From the NCBI RefSeq assembly GCF_016808335.1, contig NC_053147.1:19392913-19456912 (forward strand): a DNA stretch of 64,000 bases, given 5' to 3'. Each line of letters begins with the position of its first letter. Within the stretch, counting starts at the first letter, position 1. This document shows positions 23,346-34,428 of the stretch, one piece after another. Origin of the DNA: Panicum virgatum. Its lineage: Eukaryota; Streptophyta; Magnoliopsida; Poales; Poaceae. A program made the position numbers and the translations under genes. The notes beneath the pieces were generated by a model that made no database searches, was not told the DNA's origin, and saw nothing but the letters and a program-made list of their open reading frames with translations.

Positions 23346-24075
23346 CCAACAAAGTCTATTGAATTTCATAAAATTCCTCCAGCGTCCGAAGATTTATTGT
23401 GATATATTTGCAGAAGGATTTGGAAATCGAGTTCGAATTATCATGAAATTTACGGAAGGTGTCGGATGTCAATTTTGGTGGGCGATGCGGCCTCTAAAGG
23501 ATGACACTAGAGAAACTACTTTTCATGTGATTTCGAACTATAAACTTTTTTGTCAGCGCGGATGTCTGGTAGATGCAGATTTCACAAACCTATAATGATT
23601 AGAAACTAAAAACGAGATCTCGAAGCAATTCGGACGATTTCGATTATCATTTATTTGTACTTATTAGTTACTTCTACCAATAGAGCTTAGAAGTTCGAAG
23701 TAATAATTTCTTGGTTGATTTTATCCTTAACCATTTCTTTTTTTTTTGACACGAGGAACTCAACATGAATCCACTAATTGCTGCTGCTTCCGTTATTGCT
23801 TAAACCCTGGCCACCATTCGCCGCCATTCCCTTTGTCATTTGAGACTAAAAATTCAGAAAAAAAGAGAGGGGTGACGAGAAGTAATAATGTGAACCACCA
23901 AATTTTACATCATAATACAACGATAATGAAACACACATCACACATGCAGTGGCATGTCAGAACCCGTTGCAAACTACGGTAAACAGATTCCGGACTAACC
24001 TAACATGCCTTAGGTAATTTAAAAAAAAATAGAATAAACACAATGATGCAGCATGTCACTAGCACTAGGGTAGTC

Positions 24076-24782
24076 CTAGTAGCCATACCCCCACGTAGCA
24101 AACTGTGTTAAGCCTTCTCCGCAGTATCCACCCATTGCAGGTGGTGCAGGCGGTGGTGCCGGAGGCGCATGGCCCTTATTCTTGTGACAAGGGCAGTTGC
24201 AGTAAGAAATAGTGCATGGTTCATCTTGTGAACCGGCTGCATTGCTGGTATCATCAACATCGTCGTCTTTGTTAGCCTCGCTCACTTCCTCATAATGGTT
24301 CACCTTACATTCCAGATCAAAGATCTTTATCTGGAGGTACTCGATGAACTCCTGAACAGAATCAATTGGTGCAGGATCTACCCACCTAGTAAAACCACAG
24401 TTTTCTGGAGCATCGGAAGACTGCAAAACAAATTCCAGGTAAGGTGTCTCCTTGAAGATAAAGAAATGAAACAACCAAGTATTACCCATGCGTGTGGACA
24501 TTTAAAGAAACGCCGACCGCCATCCATCCCGTCGGTGCACATCTGCACTAAGCAGTCCTCACCATGTCTGCATTTTGGCCACGGTTCTCTACGGTTATCG
24601 TATTGTCGAAGAGGAGTTTCATTGGTAAATTCACTCTTGTGCTGTGGCGGAAACTCAAACACTGGTTCCGGAAAGGAATCAGGTCCAAGAGGCCCCTCCC
24701 ATATTATGGGGTCTCCCTTTCTTCTCCCTTTTCCTTTCCCAAAACCATAGTAATTCTTCCCGCTAGACCCAGCTCCAGACAT
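24076..24782 (-). CDS. GRF-type zinc-finger protein inside the MULE (gene A)
   Basis: Two exons, 24486-24782 and 24076-24420, join in phase 0 and give 213 residues from an ATG. The N-terminal part is basic and Gly-rich (YYGFGKGKGRRKGDP). Residues ~70-115 form a GRF-like zinc finger: CRHGEDC, then GGRRFFKCP, and after the splice ENCGFTRWVD, the usual C..C..GRRF.KC..C.F..WVD order. A helical stretch (EFIEYLQIKIFDLE) and an acidic region follow, then a Cys/His cluster (YCNCPCHKNKGH) and a Pro-rich tail. Family knowledge: GRF fingers bind single-stranded nucleic acid in topoisomerases and APE2, and many plant members are transposon-associated. A TATA box lies ~58 bp upstream of the ATG. Function is unknown; it may be a captured host gene or an element gene. 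Confidence 0.72.
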
Positions 24783-24839
24783 TGGGTATACAATAAGCTT
24801 TGATGTTTGAGTGGTGCTGGGAGTTCACAAACTGGTGAG

Positions 24840-24847
24840 TATTTATA
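24840..24847 (-). promoter_or_regulatory. TATA box of the MULE zinc-finger gene A
   Basis: TATAAATA on the minus strand, about 58 bp before the ATG at 24782, which would leave a 5' UTR of 25-30 bases. The 74-bp tandem repeats lie directly upstream. Confidence 0.6.
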
Positions 24848-24910
24848 GGCGCACAAAGGTCTGATAACCGGAGTGTGGAGTGTAAATGAACATGAAAAGC
24901 CTATAGTATT

Positions 24911-25090
24911 CGCACGCTCCACAGCGCTCACTCGTACCACTTTAAACACGGACACGACCTCTCGTTGCTCTTGATTTGTACCCTCGCACGCTCAACACCG
25001 CTCACTCCTCCCACTTTAAACAACGACACGACGTCTCACTGCTCATGACTTCAGCACTTGCACGCTCTACAGCGCTCACTCGTGATTATT
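24911..25090. repeat. 74-bp tandem repeat, about 2.4 copies
   Basis: Units start at 24911, 24985 and 25059 with (C/T)GCACGCTC followed by ACA(G/C)CGCTCACTC and a CCACTTTAAAC block. The spacing is exactly 74 bp twice. The array sits just upstream of the gene A TATA box and may be promoter sequence. Confidence 0.8.
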
Positions 25091-25753
25091 GCACTGCCCC
25101 GACATATCCCATCGCCCGGAACACTGCTGGGCACCGGCCTAATCGTCATAATTTCACTACTCGATGCATCTCTGTGCATGCAGACTCACAGCACTGCATT
25201 ACTGCCGCTCGGTCGATCGCGCCTAGATGCCGCCTTCCCCACTACACGCCACAGACCTTCGCTGTAGAATGACAGGTCCGTCATCCTCGCCAGAGAGAAT
25301 GCTTTGAAGGTGAGATTGTGTGGTTGCCGTGTTGTCACATCTTTTTGAAATGTTGGAAGAGCACTGCTATTAGGTTGTCGTCTTTTGTCACGTATGTCTA
25401 GGCAAACAATGCGACATTTGGGAAACCTGTGATCGCCGTGCTGAGCTTTTTAGCAGCAGACCCTGATGTATTTCTTAGTTCTTAATTCTTATAGTTATAT
25501 TAATGTGTGTTTTTTAGTATTCTAGTGACATGAAAAGCTCCGAAAATATTAAGGAAAAGTTCAAAGATTTCATAGACTCCCGGCTACAACTGCAAATTAA
25601 TGGTAAAGGCTACTACACACAGAGTTAAGTTCTTAACTTAAAACATAAACAACTAATTGCAGTGGCATGTGCACGCGACAAGATAATTTCTTGTTGCATC
25701 TAAACCTACTATGCCTTATGGAATGTAAAATGCCGGGATTACATGGTACTACT

Positions 25754-26343
25754 CTACTGAGTGCACCTAGGATATTTGCCCTTCCTAATTGCTTCGGGCC
25801 CGGCTTCCTTCGCACGGCGTGCCCTCTCTCGCTTTCTATCCCTGTCAGCTTCACGTTCGGCCGCCGCCTTACGATCCACCTCCTCCATCCTCTTGCGGAT
25901 CTCTTCTTGCTTTTTGTTGCGCTTCTCCTCTTGCTGCTCCTCGTGCTTCATTCGGCGCCAACGTTCTGCAGCCCATCTTGCTTTTTGTTCCACAATGTCC
26001 TTTGCCTGCTGCGACTGCACGGTGTCGAACCACTGCATAAAATCACAAAGAGGCGGAGGAGACTTTGTCCAACACAAGTTAGAATCATAATTCAATGTTA
26101 GGTCATATAGAAAAATAGCGTATGTTATCCTGCTACCTTGGCCCGGTCTTTGTCATATCGCTTAGGTGGATCATATTCGTAGTTCTCACACATAAAGAAC
26201 CTCATGCCGTAGTCATATCCTAAAATCTCAGATTGCATGAACTTGCATAACGAACCGCAGAAGCAGATTGGCACATTAATTCCTTTGGGTACGGTGGCTT
26301 TACACTTGCTCCACGGAATGTAGGTTGATCCTGACGAAGACAT
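25754..26343 (-). CDS. GRF-like zinc-finger / coiled-coil protein inside the MULE (gene B)
   Basis: Two exons, 26137-26343 and 25754-26062, join in phase 0 to 171 residues. The start is the ATG giving MSSSGSTYIPWSKC. The first exon has a GRF-like half finger (ICFCGSLCK, then YGMRFFMCENYEYDPP). The second exon continues with SPPPLCDFMQWFDTVQ, a long charged coiled coil of Glu/Lys/Arg (~residues 85-150), and ends in GPEAIRKGKYPRCTQ. I know this overall layout from uncharacterised repeat-associated proteins of grasses but not a function. It is transcribed in the same direction as gene A and lies upstream of it, so the two could have been carried as a pair. The intron is only ~74 bp and its acceptor (ACAAAG) is weak. 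Confidence 0.6.
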
Positions 26344-26779
26344 TGGCGCTATAGTGTGGTGCGCCAAATAACAAACCATAATTTAAGCAATGCATATATC
26401 GTATACCAAATCGATGCGTGAAAATATAGATACTGTTATAATTCTATTGTCTTATACTGCAATATCAATAAGGTACTATCATAATTCTATTCTAATGTAT
26501 AATTATTTTATTTGAAAAAGTCTGTAATAGTACTCAAATTGTAATACTAAACCAGTGTTCTAAAGCACCAAATCTAATTCAGCTAATCTGCTAATTAAAT
26601 TAAATTGTTATACAATATCAACGAATTTATACGAAAGTTACCGGTAGATCACAAGTGCAGAATTCGCCAGAGCTTCGCCGCTTCCCTTCTTCTCACCCCT
26701 CTCTTTTTTCTGGATTTTTTCGGATTTTTTGAGGTCAAATGAGAGGAGGGAATGAGGGGAGGGAATGAGGGGGCCTTAT

Positions 26780-27103
26780 ATGGGAGGCTGACCCGGTCGC
26801 CCGTGGGGGGGGGGGGCGACATGCCCCCCTGTCGCCCGCAGGAGGGGTGACCGGCCCCCCTGGCGGGCCCACTGGCCTGTCGCCCCTGGGGTGGGCGACA
26901 GGGGCCTGTCGCCCCCACAACGGACGACAGGCCCCCCTCTTTTGTTTTTCTCCAGGGACTTCGTTACAAATTTGAAGAAAAAAATTACATTTGAGCCCTG
27001 TCGCCCCCCATAGGGCGACCGGGGTATATTTTTGAAATTTTCCAAAACCGACATATATTTTTGAAATTTTAATTTTTTTTAAATATAAAAAAGAAAAAAC
27101 CGC
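26780..27103 (-). repeat. Right terminal inverted repeat of the MULE
   Basis: Inverse of the left repeat, ending GAAAAAACCGC. The inner GTCGCCC units are more divergent than those on the left and have lost the regular spacing. Confidence 0.85.
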
Positions 27104-27359
27104 ACACCCTTATACGAAGCGATAAAGAAAGGTGTCGCAACGGCAGCCCACTGGGCTGCCGGGCCTAGTCAGCCTGCTCGATATCGCTACCGGACTTTCC
27201 CCGTCTGTTTCAGACCCAGTTTTACAGCAAAGAACACCACAAATAGCAGCAACCAGCAGACACCACTAAATTCGCTCAAAAAAAAAAGCAGACACCACTA
27301 AAGTTGTTCGAAGCTCACAAGGAACAAAACAGAAAAACAGAAACTACTGCTGCTTTATT

Positions 27360-27702
27360 GGCATTGTTTGGTTTTTCTTAGAATGGGCTAGAACGCATTT
27401 TGACCGCTAATTACAGTGTCAAACAAAATTAGTTTACAAAACCAATTTCAGAACCCCGCGCTAGGGACCCTGAAGATTCTAATAAGACCTTTGACCGCGT
27501 GATTTGAGGATGATTACTGCAGTATCACTGTAGCTAATCATCGATTAATTACCGTCATTAGATTCGTCGCGAAAAGTTACACTCATCCCTGAAAAGATTT
27601 TGCAAATAGACTTCACTTAGTACTCCATGCATGTAAGATTCTTCTCTCGAGAAACATGCGCGCTAGGAACTCTAGAATGGTCACGCCGAACCAAACAGGG
27701 CC
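27360..27702. mobile_element. Tourist-like MITE
   Basis: Ends GGCATTGTTTGGTTT and GAACCAAACAGGGCC, with the flanking 3-bp direct repeat ATT. The interior carries TTTGACCGCTAATTAC and TTAGATTCGTCGCG and is closely related to the element at 41199-41540. Confidence 0.78.
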
Positions 27703-27719
27703 ATTGTTCTAACACCAGG

Positions 27720-28385
27720 TCACCAGCCGGTCTGAACTAAGAGAACATGACAAACATGGTGAAGATCCTGGAGAAGCTTCTTGTTTCCATCTCCATCCTT
27801 CAACCAGCGTGCTTTAGTAACTTCGTGTCCATCCACATTCCTTTACTGTGGTTGCTGCGAGATCTTCTCCACTCATGGACCACTTCTTCAGGCTTTACGG
27901 GATCATCACCAGGCTCTCCGACGTTGCATTTTCAGATAGAAATTCCAGCAGCTCCTCACTCATGTTACTAGCTGCCATGCAAGCCTCTTTGGCAAGCTTC
28001 AAACCCTCTCTAAGCTAGTATCACCACTTTCATCAGCAACTACTGCACATTATACCAAGAAGCATTACCAAAACACATGTAATTCTTCCAGAGACCCCAA
28101 AGGGCAGCAGTAATAATATTAGTCATAAGAAATTTTTATTGTTAAGCCAACAGGTTACTTTTGATTCAAAACCATCACCTATATTCCTGCCAAGAACTTG
28201 TGAAATAACAGACCACGTTCTGTTAGCTACTACACACTCGAAAAAGAGATGATGGTTACTTTCCAGCTCATAGCGGAACAAGCAAGGCAGCACCTCTAAA
28301 TTCTTCCTCTTATTAAGATTGTCTCTAGTCAAATTCTTGTTCTTTGATAGAAGCCACAACAAAAATTGGACCCTGGGGGAGTTTT
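27720..28385 (-). pseudogene. Fragment of a LINE ORF2 (reverse-transcriptase zinc-binding end)
   Basis: On the minus strand 28123-28362 reads WLLSKNKNLTRDNLNKR, ELESNHHLFFECVVANRTW, the pattern of the zf-RVT region that follows reverse transcriptase in plant non-LTR retrotransposons. A key Cys of the usual C..C pair is missing, and the downstream part is broken by stops. Both ends are truncated and no poly(A) tail was found. Confidence 0.65.
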
Positions 28386-28439
28386 TTTTTGTTACAAACG
28401 GAAACGGCAGGGCAAGGACATAGACAGGGAGTACTCCCC

Positions 28440-28790
28440 AATTAATGAATTTGTAAAGAACGGACTTAGTATCTGTGCTGGGGGCCGTAGCAGGCCTCGT
28501 GGGCCGCTATGCTGGGCGGCCGCGTTGGCCCAATGGCCCGATTGATCTGATGCGCTCATTTTCTTCTCCTCGTGGGTTTAGCAAGGCTGGTTTTGTTAAG
28601 GGCGTTGTGCATTAAGTAGTAGGCGATTCCCGTCGACAGTGAGACGCCTGTGGTGACTCCGTCAATCTCGAGGATTTGCCGGTTCGGTGGTCGAAGATGT
28701 TAATAGGGGGGTTTGTGTACGGTGTTCATAGAGGTATGAGTGTGCGTGCGTTGTGAGTGTCTGAGTTGTACCGTGTAATCTCAAAAAAAA
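28440..28790 (+). mobile_element. 3' end of a poly(A)-tailed retroposon (LINE or SINE)
   Basis: A run ending GTGAGTGTCTGAGTTGTACC, then GTGTAATCTC and A9 resembles the 3' tails of grass LINE and SINE elements. No coding part is attached and no target duplication was found, so the left border is a guess. Confidence 0.4.
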
Positions 28791-28828
28791 ATACACGGGT
28801 CTGCATTTGTGCATGTGCATGTCAAACC

Positions 28829-29160
28829 AACCCTTAGTTGCAAAGTTCAAAATTCCAAAAAAAATTCCGGCACCTACATGGAGAATTAAATCTAGACGAA
28901 ATAAAAAACGCATTGCACAGTTTGCCTGTAATTCGCGAGACGAATCTAATGAACCTAATTAGGCCATAATTGGACGTTAAATTGCTATAGTAATGCTACA
29001 GTAAACAACCTCTAATGATGGATTAATTAGACTCATTAGATTTGTCTCGTGATTTACAGATGAGTTCTGTAATTTATTTTGTGATTAGTCTATGTTTAGT
29101 ACTTCAAATGTAAAAAGATGTCCTTTCAAAAATTTTACACAGCGCAACTAAACAAGGCCC
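28829..29160. mobile_element. Tourist-like MITE, left end worn
   Basis: The right end GCAACTAAACAAGGCCC is good; the left end CCCTTAGTTGCAAAG is degraded. The interior has the inverted pair GCGAGACGAATCTAAT and ATTAGATTTGTCTCG. Confidence 0.65.
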
Positions 29161-31009
29161 AAGTTATTCAGTTTTCTCATCACTTATCCAGCTCTAAAGT
29201 GTTCAGTCTTCAGGCAGGTTTGTTCAGTCTTCAGTGTACACGGCTCTGAATTTGCATGTGTATGCCACATCAGTTCCTCGGTCTTATTCATTACATGATC
29301 CACAGGCTCTGAAGTCTGAACACCGAGCGAAGTGAGGATCAGTCCAGCACTCCAGCTAGCTAATCATGTGAGCGGATGCGGAATCCTCGTGGATCTGGAG
29401 GCACAGGCACCAGCCGGTATTCCGTATCCCAGTGCGCATCCAAAACTAAGGAAGCTTCACCTGAAGCTGCCGCCGCTCAACAGGTGTCGCCGGTTCCCCA
29501 GAGACACCGCGAACACGCACCAATCAATCACTCGAGCTCTTGCTAATCTGATTCTGATCCGATCCTTAATGCGCGCCAAAGTTAGGGCACGATTTCCTTC
29601 TTAAAGGCGCGTAATCCAAGGACCCAAGCTAACCGACATTTTAGACTTTCAGTGCTGCTCTGCGACCGGCCGGCCGGACAGCTCGCAGTAGGAGACGACC
29701 AGTGCGGTGGCCGGGACCCCTAGCTAGTCCCCTACAACAGCTGCTACCTTCCCTGCAACTTCGTTTGGATTTTGGAACTGGAGGCGACGCCAAGAGACCG
29801 TGGCGGGAAGGTAAGCTCCCTCCACCTTCCATGCAACTTTACTTAAATTTCAGCTGCCCTAATCCTAGCTATAATTCTACTGGACACTAGTCAGTAGTAT
29901 AGTCAGTAGAGTTCAGATAAACTGATGACAAACTGCATATGCCCGCTGGGAATGGTAGTTTCCAACTGAAGAAGAACCGGCCGGTCTGCAGTCGACCAAC
30001 TATGACAGCACTACTTCCGAATAGACAAATCATACTCTCCATTGTGTAGGAGAGATTAACCGCCCGTTTCTATATTAAATCAGTCTTCTTGAAGTTGGAG
30101 TTCAGACTTTCTGATGGAGACGTTGCCAGTTTGGTACGACGAGAATCGCTGTGAACGTACTCACGATCTAAACTAAAACAAAGCGTATCGTGATCTTGCA
30201 ATGCACGCCCCTGATCTCGGAAGGCGAAGCGACACACGACGCCTACGGTTTTTTCAATCCTGCTGGCCCGATAGGAAAAACTTGGAATGCCTCCATTTTG
30301 CCCGAGGAAGACTAGAACCGATAGCGAGGCACCAGTAGTTACCCTAACCCTAGAAAAACATTTACCACGGCCGGAGACCATTGGGCGATTCATCAACAGC
30401 ATAGTAAACCAAATATAATGCCTGCGTTCTTCGGACACGCCGCTGTCGAAACAAGAAGAGCTAGCTAGCTAGCAGTACATTTTTAAACGCGGGTGGAGTT
30501 TGATGTAATCTTTGCCATCTTCAGTTGACTCTGATTATTTCAGTACCGCGACGCACCCCACCGTGTACGCCTGAGTTTCAACTTTGAAACAATCTCTCGC
30601 GGCTGTGCTCTCATCAGTTGACTCTGAATCGCACCGGTTCAATAATTCAGACAAGTACACTGCACCTGACGCATCACTGAACTCTTCAGACCTACGACCG
30701 TATCAAACCCACATAATCGTACCCGACACGCGAGCAGAAAGGTTCAGTAGCTTCAGCTTGACCTTGCAGTATGGTGATTGTTAATACGTATGGCGCCTGA
30801 TATTTTCCGATCGGACGGCAGGTAATGCATTGTTTTTTCTATATAGGAGTACATGCCAGCAGAGCAACTTGCTGGTGACGAACGAACCCTCTGCTGGTTA
30901 TGCTACCCCAGAGTCAATGGCGCCACACAAAGGCAGCCTTCAAGATCGATCATTGCCTCGGCGCGGCGTCGCCAGTATCCAAGCTCCAGCATTGTACATG
31001 TCACGATCA
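29161..31009. other. Intergenic, no gene supported
   Basis: Mixed-composition sequence. A 122-codon minus-strand frame (30070-30438) is open but has no recognisable domain and no splice partner. Confidence 0.4.
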
Positions 31010-31254
31010 GGGCCCTGTTTAGTTCCCTTCAAAATTCCAAAACTTTACAAGATTCCCCATCACATCGAATGTTTCAACGCATGCATGAAGTATTAAATGT
31101 AGCTAAATAAAATAACTAATTACATAGTTAGATTGTAATTTGCTAGACGAATCTTTTGAGTCTAGTTAACCCATGACGGGACAATAATTATTAAATACAA
31201 ACGAAAGTGCTACAGTGTTTTACACCCAAATTTTTACGCAACTAAACAAGGCCC
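31010..31254. mobile_element. Tourist-like MITE
   Basis: Ends GGGCCCTGTTTAGTTCC and GCAACTAAACAAGGCCC; non-coding 245 bp with the shared core GACGAATCTTTTGAGTCTAG. It belongs with the element at 21914. Confidence 0.75.
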
Positions 31255-32745
31255 AGATCATAATTGTAACGGTTGCCTTCCGGCCTTATCTTTGGTTCTG
31301 ACGTTGGTCTATGGCGCGCGTGCAGCCTTTGCTGACCTTTCACTTCGCTACAAGAAGGAAAGTTCATCATCAGAGAGTCTCTCGGCTAACCAAGCACGCA
31401 CAAGGAAAGAAAGAAAAAAACGCCCCCCCCCCTCCCCTCCGATCCTTTGGACTCACTCGCCCAACGCAACTTGACCCATCGAGACGATGTATTGTATGGT
31501 CGACCGTCGTCGAGGTCGCTGTCGAAGAAGAAGAAGCCCAGCCAGCCATTTCCCTGACGAATTCAGTCTCGGGCGAGCGACGGCACACACTACATGCGCT
31601 CTCGTGCTCGTCTACTTTTTCCTCGCAATTCCTGCTGCTGACAGGGAGAGTGCGTGGCTGTGAGCGAGGCCGCAGAACAATTTGCACAGGCAGGTGTCAT
31701 ACAAAAAAGGAGTCAAGACAGATGATGGACGGGCGCGAGCGTAACTTTCTTTGCTCCTACGAAACCAGCGTTGGTTTTTGATGGAGTTGATGCCAAGACA
31801 TCTCACCTAGCTTAGCCTTTAAACTCGGCTTAGTCATGGCAGCTTCCTGAATGGCCGGCTCACGAAAGGAACAGCCGCGCTGGGACGTTTCCAAACAGTC
31901 CGGTTAACGTGTCTGTGGGGGTGTTGGACTCCCTCTTCGCCACCAATTCATCAGTAGGTGTGTGTGTGTGTGTTTTTCTTCGCATGAATGCAAAGGCAAC
32001 CTAGCCCTTTATCGGTAGACTGCTACTGTAGACCGCACGGCTATCAGGCGAGCTGCCTAGAGTGTCAGTGTACACTGTGCACGCAAGTCAACAGGATCGG
32101 ATCGGAGCATCTCTCCAAAAGATCATCGCAGAAGCTTCCACCGCTTGCAGTTTATACCGCATTGACTAATTAAAACCGGCACGGACGTGAAGTTGCAAGG
32201 GGGAAAGTTTCTCCGTTTCTCGTCTATTCCCTGTGAAAACGACGCCCATTAGGAAGGAATAATGGCCCGAAGCTCTCTGAAACTGGGGGACGAGCGACGC
32301 GGCGGCGCTGCCGGTCGAGGTGGCCGGCCGTGAAGGAGCCAGGCCGATGAGGCTCGCCGGCGGCGGAGGCCGGTCCGCCAGCTTGACGCAGGTGCACGTC
32401 CAGGAAGATCGCAGACTGCATGCGGGTTAGGGCCCCATGGCAGGAGAGGAGGGACGGCTCTGCTCGCGGTCACGGCCTCACGGGTCGCTGGAAAGAGACG
32501 TGGGGTGGAGCCGTGGAGGGGCCGGGGTGTGGTGTGTGGGAGCGAGAACGAGGTGCGAGAAGGAAAGCGTGGTGGTGGACTGGATGGACCATGGACGTAT
32601 TCCTGCCACTCTCCTCGCTCCCCCTCTCCTCCGTGGCGTCCATTCTACTCCGGACAGCTTGTCTGAACGGTCCACCCTGTGGGCCCCGCGGCCGTCCGTC
32701 TCGGAGGAACGGTCGCCATCTCTCTCTTCGTGGCGCTGCCGTGTT
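31255..32745. other. Intergenic, no gene supported
   Basis: A short CCCCCCCCCTCC run, a (GT)6 run near 31958 and a GC-rich patch at 32270-32740. Open frames there overlap on both strands and carry no domain. Confidence 0.4.
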
Positions 32746-32759
32746 AAGATGTTTTGCAA

Positions 32760-33030
32760 AAAAAAATTTGCGATGAAATTTTGCTAATTTGAAGTAATAA
32801 ATAAAATCTATTTATAAATTTTTTGCACAGATGAGTTGTAAATCGCGAGACGAAACTAATGATGCTAATTAATCCATAATTAGCGGATGGTTACTGTAGC
32901 ATCACGGTTGCAAATCATGGATTAAATAGGCTCATTAGATTTGTCTCGCGATTTACAGCCCATACATGCAAAAAGTTTTGTAAATAGACTTCATTTAGTA
33001 CTTCATGCATATGTCGAAACATTCGATGTT
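32760..33030. mobile_element. Degraded Tourist-like MITE
   Basis: The core GCGAGACGAAACTAATGATG and its inverse ATTAGATTTGTCTCGCGA are clear, but both terminal repeats are eroded, so the ends are approximate. Confidence 0.5.
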
Positions 33031-33437
33031 TTTTTTTTGTTTACGAGATTTTCGGATTGTGATCAGGGTCTCACTTCCCTTGGCATTATTCTGCGGCAGT
33101 TACCTATCATTTTACTGGTGTATCACAAATTCAGAGCTCTGCATGTCAAGAAAAAAGTATAGAAAATGAAAAAAAAAAGAGAAGAATTGGTAAGGAAAAA
33201 AAAGGGAATAGAGTACTACACTGTACTACGTGAGAGTGAAGCTGCCGCCTGCAGTCCACACCGCGCCCGCCGGGCGACCGCTCCCCGGTAAGCGTGCGTG
33301 CCAGGTAGTTGGAGTGGCGGGAATGGGTCGCGAGCCGCCGGCGCACCACACCTCCCGAGGCGAGATGGTCAACCGGGCCGCCCAACTAACTGTCGGCTGA
33401 TGCTGCTAGGTGGTGGAAATGCGATTCCCGGCCGCGG

Positions 33438-33753
33438 ATTAATGCCTTGTTGACCGACCAATTCTGTCTCGCTCTCTCTTTTTGTAATGAGGAAAAGATT
33501 GTTCATCGTTAACTGAAGACATGATGAACACTGATTTTACAGATTGTTCCTTGTCTTTTCCAGCTCTGTGTTTCATCTCATGGATGGATGCAACCATTAA
33601 TACCTTGTTGACCGACCAATTCTTTCTCGCTCTCTTTTTGTAATGAGGAAAAGATTGTTCATCGTTAACTGAAGACATGATGAACACTGATTTTACAGAT
33701 TGTTCCTTGTCTTTTCCAGCTCTATGTTTCATCTCATGGATGGATGCAACCAT
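33438..33753. repeat. 158-bp tandem duplication
   Basis: Copy 1 (33438-33595) and copy 2 (33596-33751) are nearly identical: they differ at a few positions and by one CT dinucleotide. The unit starts ATTAATGCCTTGTTGACCG. No gene function is evident. Confidence 0.85.
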
Positions 33754-33754
33754 T

Positions 33755-34027
33755 TCAGACTGTGTTTAGATCCGTAAAATGGTGGTAAAAATAGTCACAT
33801 CGAACACTGTAGCACACTATAGTATTTTTATTTGTTTGTGGTAATTATTGTCCTACCATGATCTAACTAACTTAAAAAATTCGTCTCGTGTACATCAAAA
33901 TCATGTAATTAGTTTTTTAATTTATCTATATTTAATTTAATGCTCTATACATAAAGTAAAAAATTTGACGTGATAGATGAATAGTAAAATTTGGAGAGAT
34001 AAATTTTTGGAACTAAACACAGCCTCA
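33755..34027. mobile_element. Tourist-like MITE next to the tandem duplication
   Basis: The element 33758-34024 has ends GACTGTGTTTAGATCC and GGAACTAAACACAGCC and is flanked by the 3-bp direct repeat TCA. Confidence 0.75.
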
Positions 34028-34428
34028 GAATCTTCGTCCCTGTCAGAGTCAGACTGCTAGATCAGGGATGCATCTAAAAACCGCAATAATTCGATGGAAC
34101 TCCTCCCGGAATTGGCCTTGTGCTCTGTGCTTTGACTAGTGACGCGAGATCAGGCGTGGGTCGCTTCTCCTCTGGGGAAAAGAAGGATCTTTCCCCGAGT
34201 AACTGAAGGAAATGGAGAGCGTCAATGGCGGAAGAACAGTAAATTAGGCACAGGTGGAGACAGGCAGACAGCGGAGCAGCAGGATGAGAAGCTCAAGAGT
34301 GTGATTCTTCTTTCCGTTTCTTCGCGATCGGTTCAGGACTATGAGCAAAAATTACATCACGGAAGGAGTAGTTAAACAGCAAGCATCTCACGCGGGTACT
34401 AGGAATTCTCCGGCAGTGCGGTGCCCGG

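Larger units (their letters stand above)
23068..27112. mobile_element. Mutator-like element with long TIRs carrying two zinc-finger genes
   Basis: The element spans 23077-27103 (4027 bp) and is flanked by a perfect 9-bp direct repeat ACACCCTTA (23068-23076 and 27104-27112), the target-duplication size of Mutator-like elements. The left end starting GCGGTTTTTTC and the right end closing with its inverse are long terminal inverted repeats, alike over about 260 bp with few differences and then diverging into GTCGCCC-rich minisatellites. Inside are two spliced genes on the minus strand, both with GRF-type zinc-finger features, and no MULE transposase that I can recognise, so it is non-autonomous. 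It could be a Pack-MULE or a MULE with its own accessory genes. Confidence 0.88.

Noticed and set aside
30070..30438. 122-codon minus-strand frame
   Set aside because: No recognisable domain, no neighbouring exon, and the flanks look intergenic.
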